A stretch of DNA of 64,000 nucleotides from Lepisosteus oculatus (taxonomy: Eukaryota; Chordata; Actinopteri; Semionotiformes; Lepisosteidae): NCBI RefSeq assembly GCF_040954835.1, contig NC_090704.1, positions 39,436,979 through 39,500,978 of the forward strand, given 5' to 3'. Positions 57,746 through 64,000 of this stretch are shown piece after piece. Position 1 is the first letter of the stretch. Every line of letters starts with the position of its first letter. Both the position numbers and the translations under genes were made by a program. The notes below the pieces were generated by a model. That model was not told where the DNA came from, made no database searches, and saw only the letters and a program-made list of their open reading frames with translations.

Positions 57746-60726
57746 CTGCAAGTGTAAAGAAAAGATGAAGAGTTGGGTTAATGTACTTCCTTCTTCCACT
57801 TTGCACAGGCAGGTAGTTAACCAAGTTAATGACATCGGATGGTTTCAGTACTTAATTCGACACCTTAAAACGGGGAGTGTAGCAATGAATATTTTGCATT
57901 TTGTGCTGTAAAATAGGTGTTTATTAATATGTAATAGGTGTTGTTCATATTAATGTTTAAGAGGTGCTGCTGAATTAATCAACCACCAGACTCAACCAAT
58001 TTCCTCTTCAACAGAGGGTGCCACACTTGTTTTCCTGTTTGCCACGCGTCAAAGTAGAGACGTACGGAGTGTTGTTCTACTCATTATTTACAGGAAAACT
58101 TCTGCCTTCTGAGCTGACGGTTTGTGAAAACTGATTAAGGGTGAGGCTGGATTTACTGTTTAAAAGCTGTAGCAGTGCTCCGATTGATCATCTATGAGAG
58201 ACGAATCTCCAGAAGAGATAAAACTTGGATCAAAGTAAACTATTTGAGGGGCCACTTGAATAGCTCAATGAGTTAGTGTACTTGCCTATGTGCTGGTTGA
58301 GTGCCATGAGCACTGGTTTGAGCCTAGGTAATGTCACTATCCGACTGTGACTAGTAACTCCTCAGCAACAGCATGCAATTGGCTGAGTGCTGCTGCGGTT
58401 AGGGTGGGATTAGTTGGCTTGTGTGTTTGCAGGCAGTGCTGTCAATGAGAGTCACACCTCTCCTTCAAATGGTGCTGAACCTTCTGCACAGGGCTGTGTT
58501 GTTTGTGATGTGTCGAAAGTCAATTGACTTGAAGGTAGGCAGGTCAATGGAGTCTGCCTACACTTCCTCCATCTTTCCTATGTGAGGAAAGTTTCCTATG
58601 TTACAAGGTTTATAGGCTCAAACTGAGAGGTGTAGCAAAATTTTAAAAAACAAATCTAAATAAGGGAGGTGGAAGCTGAAAATCAAAGAAAGAGATCAGG
58701 CCAATCTCTTGACTGACCTGCAGAGGGTGGTCCAATCAGCACAGCTATGGCCTCCATAAGCAGTACCAGACCAATGGCACTGGGAAACCTCTCTGTGCCC
58801 ACAATGGCCATGAGCACCTCAAACTGCAGTGCTCCCACCATGCCGTAGGAGATACCGAAGAAGATGCAGAATACCACCAAGTGGGAATACTCAGTGGAAA
58901 GGGAGCCGATGAGATCAGCGGTGCCGTTGAAGATCATGGCAAAGCTAAAGAGGTAGACACAGCGTGGACGCACCCACTTCAGTCCTGCAATGATGCCACA
59001 AGTGGGCCGGGCAAAGATATCAATGAAGCCGAGGACGGTCAGGAGGAAAGCAGCCTTAGTATCCTCATTGCCCAAGTCTTTGGCATAGCTCACTACAAAC
59101 ACAGGTGGCACAAAGAGCCCCAGCACCATGATGGAGGCTGCAATGGTGTAGATGAGGAAGCCTTTGTCCTTGAACACCGAGAAGTCAAGCAGCTTGTGTG
59201 GCTTCTTCTGCACTGCCTTGGCTTCCAGGTTCTCTTGGTCTGCTGCTTTCTTGGGAGCTTCCAGTGGTCTCATCAGGGCCCCGCAGACACAGCAGTTGAG
59301 CAGCATGCCCCCCAAGATGAGGAAACCCCCACGCCAGCCAAACTCATGCTGCAGAACTTGCCCCAGTGGGGAGAGACAACAAAGGAAGACAGGACTTCCA
59401 GCTGCAGACAGGCCATTGGCCAAGGGGCGTTTCTTGTCAAAGTACCTGTTTAGCATGATCAGAGAAGGCTGGAAGTTGAGAGCCAAACCCAAACCTAGAA
59501 AAAAACACCAGCAAAAGTTTGTGGGTAACCAATTTACAGTATACTGGATACGGACTTCCTTAAACCCCAGGTTTAAACTAGGTCCTATTTAAGCTTATTT
59601 TTTTATTTTTTAAAACTTTTTAAAACAGAGTCAGCAGAGATCAAGTTACCTCTGGGATGTCCACTACAAGCTTTTTCCCCAAGCACAAAATAATCTTTCC
59701 AAACTCATAAAATGCAGCACTGATAAACTGAACTCTGCAGTCTAGGAGGTTGTTTTTCCTGAGCAGAGAGTGGAGAACAGCAGCCCCAGCAGGGACAGAG
59801 TGGTTACCTGTGATGACTCCAGTGGTGAGGTAGATATGAATGATGCTGGTGGAGAAAGAAGCCATGATCATCCCCAAGGAAGCAAAGAGGCCTCCCACCA
59901 TCATCACTGGTCGACACCCAAAACGGTTCACTAACACGCTGCACAGAGGACCTGAGCACAGACAAAGATTTGCACTCAATCTCCAGCACTTACAGGACAG
60001 CTGATTAAAATCATCATCAAACCTGGCAAACTTGATGACACTGGCCAAGATTTGAAGTCAATAATGTCAGTCACTAAACTAATTTAAATACTTTAAAAAA
60101 CAATTCTTCTGAGGTCACTGAAGGGTACAACACACCCTCGTCTTTGTTCAGGTTGGCTCTAATTGATATAATTAGGTATAATAATATAAGGCCTGGATCT
60201 GATAAGAGTTTTTCCCACCTCTTAAAAGGTTCAGATGTTTGAATAATGCAAAATGATCAAATTGGACCTCAATTGGGTTTCAATATTCATACTTATTCTA
60301 AATAATGTATGTTTTAGAATTTGCCAAGATATAAGATCTAAAAATGTCTGTACCTCGTGACTAAAACCTTTCCAGTAGAAAAGGTTTCTTGTTCAACGCA
60401 CTGTCCAGCCTTAAATATAAAAAATGACTTTTTCTTTGGCATCGATTGTTAAGACTGAACGTCTCTGCAGCGTCATGGTGAGGGGGGAGAGAGGAGAGCT
60501 CACCGGTTCCATACAGCATGGCCAGCAGGATGGAGGAGATCCAGGCTGTGTCGCTGTAGCCGACGCCAAACTCACGGATCAGCTCCTTGAAGAAGACGCT
60601 GACAGCCTTGGGAAATGCGTAGGAAAAGCCTGTGATGATGAAACCACCAAACAGGACTGCCCAGCCCCATCCTCCATCAGGAGCTTTCACCCCACTGGGG
60701 CCATCATCCAGTGCGACTGCGCCCAT
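57378..60726 (-). CDS. SLC16A3: SLC16A3, monocarboxylate transporter 4 (whole gene, spliced)
   Basis: This gene encodes MCT4, the plasma-membrane proton-coupled lactate/pyruvate transporter of glycolytic cells, which works with the chaperone basigin. Minus-strand coding exons are 60726-60504, 59951-59808, 59494-58718 and 57745-57378, all GT-AG and in frame, giving 503 aa. The MCT signature DGGWGW is at residues 17-22 and K40 is in [12 protein letters not shown]. The second MCT motif runs [17 protein letters not shown] (140-156). The TM8 pair D281/R285 (FIDIFARP) needed for substrate and proton coupling is present. Twelve hydrophobic segments fit the major facilitator fold. The protein ends NPETCV, like human TPETSV. 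It is about 38 aa longer than human (465), mostly in a charged C-terminal tail. The sequence fits MCT4 rather than MCT3/SLC16A8. It converges on CSNK1D. Confidence 0.96.
57746..58717 (-). other. SLC16A3: SLC16A3 last intron (972 bp)
   Basis: Intron between GTCAGT and CTTGCAG. About a third of it (58248-58585) is a tRNA-derived SINE on the + strand; the rest shows nothing recognisable. Confidence 0.85.
58248..58585 (+). mobile_element. tRNA-derived SINE
   Basis: The left end carries a tRNA-like A box (AATAGCTCAATGAGTTAGTG) and B box (GGTTTGAGCCT, about 58315) at normal spacing, as in Pol III SINE heads. A body follows that includes GTGACTAGTAACTCCTCAGC and CATGCAATTGGCTGAGTGCTG. Part of this body matches the element near 50306. 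It sits antisense in an SLC16A3 intron. The family name is not assigned. Confidence 0.65.
58718..59494 (-). CDS. SLC16A3: SLC16A3 third coding exon (central, 777 nt)
   Basis: This exon encodes residues 123-381 plus one base: TM4 to TM11 and the large cytosolic loop between TM6 and TM7 ([20 protein letters not shown]). It carries the second MCT motif (140-156) and the functional D281/R285 pair. The acceptor is TTTTTTCTAG and the donor is GTCAGT at 58717, after LIGPPSAG. Long antisense open frames over it are shadows of its coding bias. Confidence 0.96.
59808..59951 (-). CDS. SLC16A3: SLC16A3 second coding exon
   Basis: This 144-nt exon encodes residues 75-122 plus one base. [20 protein letters not shown] and [12 protein letters not shown] cover TM3 and its conserved cytosolic loop. 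It ends in YLTTGVITG. The acceptor is TGTGCTCAG and the donor is GTAACC. Confidence 0.94.
60504..60726 (-). CDS. SLC16A3: SLC16A3 first coding exon
   Basis: This exon encodes residues 1-74 plus one base: [22 protein letters not shown]1, the conserved [12 protein letters not shown] loop and TM2 through LLAMLYGTG. The ATG at 60726 lies in CAACCATGGG, a good context. A splice acceptor TTTCCCCACAG ends at 60748, so the exon has a 21-nt leader (60727-60747). At least one noncoding exon must lie further upstream. The donor GTGAGC starts at 60503. Confidence 0.95.
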
Positions 60727-62339
60727 GGTTGCCCTTCTATCTCACTTCTGTGGGGAAACAGAGACTAGTGACAGTCACAGGAATGATTGCACGAACCACC
60801 TCCGTCCTTCATTTTACTACCCGGTTTGCAATATTTCACTCTTGTTACTCTTCAGTGTGTTGATCATTCGATAAAGGACTGAAATTATTCAGACAATTCT
60901 TGATCTTCAAAACCAATCAAATGATAGCTGGCTTTGTTTTTTATACATGACTGTCAATACAGTAACAAAGCAATACTTTACTTTCTATCGAGATCAAAAG
61001 ACATCTGAGGTGAAGCTAATTTTGCAGTGAGAACAAAGTATTTTCCTTAGTGGCAATGAATATTTACACACAATGCAAACAGTTAGCATTTCCATCTTGT
61101 TATTGGTATTTATTGCTATGTCAGACTAAAAAAATATGTTAAATGCAGGACAAGTTTAGGATCTTAATCACTTTCGCCAAAGTGCATTTCATGGGTCTTG
61201 ATAAGAGTTCTGAGCGATGCTGAATAAGAGTGAAGATTATTGCTGTCTGACCAAGTAAAGTTCAGTGGATCCCTGTTGGTACAGCTCATTTTTTATTTAA
61301 GAGACCTTTGTCTAAGGCAGTTCTAACTGTGCTGTATTGGAGAATGTTTTCACATGCATCACAACTGCCAGACTGTGCACAGCAGAAATATGATCTTTTC
61401 CTTACTGCAGTGTCTGGCTCCGGCTCTCTTTACACTGTTCGTCTAAAACAGCACAGTACTCCTAGCCTGCAGTCACATTACTCCACCCCAACTCAGCTGT
61501 CAGCACTTGCCAGGCAACATTAAGTGGGTTGGAAAACACTTGATAAAAAAATCGCCCGTTTCACATTCAACAGCTAACAACACTGCCTTTAATTGAATAC
61601 CCATATTGAAGAATGACATAAAGGACATCTACTTATGCACATAAATGTACATACACAAATCTGCAGAATATTCTGTGCTTAAAATAACTTCGGACAAGTC
61701 CTTTTTTAAATGACATGGATGTTTTACATTGGCATCTGGATGAATGCGCTTATGAAGTAATTGAAATCAAAATTCTTAGATTATCTCTTCCATTTACCCT
61801 GTCTCAGCTGCAGCTCGGAAAGGTGTTTTGGTCCATAGTCGTCTATGGTGCCAATTTACAAGGAACCCAAGAAAAACAGGCAGAGGAAAGTCAGCATTCC
61901 TTTTTGTTCATATCCTAGAGACATTTTACTTCGCATTGAGATGGATGCAGCACCAAAATACGGGCAGGTGTTTTATAAAGGCAGGTTTTACAACCCTTAA
62001 ACCCTGTAAATCCTAGTTAGAGACTTCTTGCTAAGTAAGGGACATAAGTCTGCGTGCATGCTAGTGTCTTTTGTGAAGGGGCTGTAAAAACAGTGATTTA
62101 TACTGTACATAGGCATTTCTCTGGTGACCAAAGGCAATGCAGCAGAGGTCAAAGGTAAGGAAAGTAATCAATAAGAATCAATGTTTTCAGTTCAGGCAAT
62201 GAGATAAAATAATTTAAAAAGCCAAACAGAATGTTAGGATACATAGTTAAAAGTGTAGAATTCAAATCAAGGAATGTTACATTAAAACAGTACAATACAG
62301 TTTACTGATAAGACTAAAAAGAGAATACAGTGCACAAGT

Positions 62340-62720
62340 TTGAGTCACAAGATACAAAAACATATTTCTGATCTGGGATCACCAGATTTACTCTCGAACA
62401 CAAAAGGACTGGCCTGCACTGACAGGCTAAAGAACCGAACCCCTTTAAGTCTTGAAGAGAGAAGGCCAGAAGGTGATCTGATAAAAGCATTCAAAATCCT
62501 CAAGGGCACTGACAAAGTCAATCCCACAGACTTCTTCAGAATCAGCAGAGAAACGCGATTCAGAGGACACAGGCGGACACTACAAGGAAATGCATTTGAA
62601 ACTAAGAACCTAGGAGGCACTTGTGGAACTGGGCCATGTTGTTAAAACTGATATCCTGGCTTCTTCAAAAAATGGCTAGATGAGATCCTCAGCTCAATAA
62701 GACACAGCAAAAAAGCCAAA
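62340..62720 (+). mobile_element. CR1/L2-like LINE 3'-end remnant (copy 3)
   Basis: The + strand translation contains LSLEERRPEGDLIKAFKILK, DKVNPTDFF and a TRFRGHRRTL stretch, the order seen at the C-terminus of CR1/L2-type non-LTR retrotransposon polyproteins. The frame is then lost before the terminal motif. It is a decayed fragment upstream of SLC16A3, antisense to that gene. Confidence 0.75.
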
Positions 62721-63409
62721 TGAGATAGATGGTTGATGGGTTCTCTTTTCTAATCATTCCATTATGTCTTTATTAAGCACAGTAATATTCTGGCTAAATA
62801 TACAGTACCAGTCAAACTAACCTGGTAAGTAACCTAGGCTTCAGACTGAAATCTGCTTGCTTTAGGTGTTCATTTTAATGGAAATGAAATGAAAAATTAA
62901 CATTTTCAATGCATTTCACTTAAGATTATAAGAACACATATCATGTAATTAAATATTAATTAGGCAAGTTTATACAGTTTAAAGCACAGATAATCATGAA
63001 AAACCTGGTTTCAATGAGGTGTACTCAAGCTTTTGACGGGTCCTGTATATACTGTTTAAAAAATCAAATGCTGTTAGAATATAGCTGACCAAAGCAAAAA
63101 AGACACATGTATAACAATATTTCACCTCATGTTGCCTGAAATGACTCCTCATTCCCTCTCACTACTGCATGCCAATGTCTCTAGAAGTTTAAATGATATT
63201 TTTTAATGCATTCAGGCCTAGAATAAGGTCTACCTACTTTTTCTTTTTTGGCTACTGTTCTTTTGTTGCCTTTTATCCTGTTCCTTCCTTCTTGCATTAC
63301 TGGTGCTACTTTTGCTTTCTCTGGAACTTCAACAGCCAGCCCCCCAAACTCCTTGAATGCCCACCACCCCAGTGACAATACAAGAGAGATCCTGAAGAAT
63401 AAACGCACA

Positions 63410-63710
63410 GGAGGACCCCTGACGTTCACACCCAGAGAGCTGGCGGACGCCACAGTTGGGTCCAGAGCACTAGAGTGCATTTGCATCTATTAATTATCGA
63501 CCCGTTCTGGGCCGCCTCCCTTTCCAGGCTCCGCTCGGAGTGACAGCTCTTCCGACAAGATGCACAGCCCCAGTGGCAGGCCGGGCAGCGGCCTGGCATG
63601 CCTGTCATTCCCCTGGCTCTTATCTCCTGGCCACGGCAGGGAGCTGTCAGCAGCCAGCCATCAGCCAACACCCTTTTGCTATAATTACGCTACGACGTCT
63701 ATGAGCCACA
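63410..63710. promoter_or_regulatory. CpG-richer block with octamer motif upstream of SLC16A3
   Basis: GC- and CpG-richer than its surroundings (GGGCCGCCTCC, GGCTCCGCTCGG, GGCCGGGCAGCGGCC). It includes the POU/octamer site ATTTGCAT (63479-63486) next to TAATTA and a GATA-type CTTATC (63619-63624). It is a candidate enhancer or alternative promoter of SLC16A3. No function is shown by sequence alone. Confidence 0.35.
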
Positions 63711-64000
63711 AATGTTAGGTAGGTTGTAGCCCTCTGTGCAATTCCTTATTGTATACCAGGGCAAACTGGCCGCTAAGAAACTTCAAAACGGTGCCAAAAG
63801 AGACAGGGATACCTCTCTGCAGATAAAAACAGACTCCCTTGGGACAGGGAAGTCAAATATATCATTGTACAATAATACAGTCTGGCCTTTAAATGTAACA
63901 GCAGGGATACTCACCCCAAGCTATAGCACCACAAGGATCTTGGGAAAAAAATGACCAGCCCATAGAGATACTATTTTTTCCTTAAACGTTTGGTCTTAAT

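Larger units (their letters stand above)
60750..64000. other. Region upstream of SLC16A3
   Basis: It contains LINE remnant copy 3 and a CpG-richer block at 63490-63700. A noncoding first exon of SLC16A3 is expected here or beyond the window edge, because the first coding exon has an acceptor just before its ATG. I could not identify that exon. Open frames here lack family features. Confidence 0.6.

Noticed and set aside
58881..59592. Long + strand open frames of 146-190 codons
   Set aside because: They are antisense shadows of the well-supported SLC16A3 central exon.
57378..60726. Assignment of the transporter as SLC16A8 (MCT3)
   Set aside because: N-terminus [16 protein letters not shown], central loops and the ETCV end fit MCT4; MCT3 has a different N-terminus and tail.
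62340..62645. 101-codon + strand open frame
   Set aside because: Recognisable as a decayed LINE polyprotein fragment that loses frame; not a host gene.
63181..63486. 101-codon minus-strand open frame upstream of SLC16A3
   Set aside because: Lys-rich part is low complexity from a T-rich + strand; no homology recognised and no supporting splice sites found.
1..64000. Bacterial-type systems, CRISPR arrays, operons or insertion sequences
   Set aside because: The window is vertebrate nuclear DNA with spliced genes; no such structures are present.

Overview
The window is nuclear DNA from a vertebrate, most likely a ray-finned fish. It holds two multi-exon genes with GT-AG introns, large AT-rich introns, few CpGs outside promoter-like patches, and scattered fish-type SINE and CR1/L2-like LINE remnants. 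The species cannot be fixed from the sequence. The single-copy look of the locus and the repeat style would suit a non-teleost ray-finned fish, but that is a guess.

Layout. 1-1500 is CpG-elevated, promoter-like sequence with no gene I can name. 1500-10650 is AT-rich intergenic DNA with no supportable gene. 10650-11134 is the promoter and 5'UTR area of CSNK1D (casein kinase 1 delta, + strand). Its coding exons run from 11135 to 42054 across a 15.8-kb first intron. The kinase domain matches human CK1delta residue for residue at the catalytic and clock-mutation positions. The gene keeps both known alternative C-termini: a 68-nt cassette exon at 37388-37455 ending in [10 protein letters not shown], and a terminal exon at 42004 ending in [16 protein letters not shown]. 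The probable 3'UTR reaches a poly(A) signal near 44441.

44470-56700 is intergenic. It contains an orphan CpG-rich patch (about 44870-45345), a dispersed repeat, a CR1-like LINE remnant, a duplicated 110-120 bp block, a SINE and a 3 x 37-bp minisatellite. 56700-60750 carries SLC16A3 (MCT4, the lactate/H+ exporter, - strand) in four coding exons, 503 aa. 60750-64000 is upstream of SLC16A3. It has a LINE remnant and a CpG-richer block with an octamer motif near 63.5 kb that could hold the noncoding first exon or an enhancer.

The two genes are tail to tail, as I recall for human CSNK1D/SLC16A3 on chromosome 17. They are not known to act in one pathway; the shared order is old synteny. The paralogous pair CSNK1E/SLC16A8 was considered and excluded by residue differences. 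I found no mobile defence system, operon or other clearly new system. The items most worth checking are the CSNK1D isoform exons, the orphan CpG patch and three perfect hairpins in CSNK1D introns.
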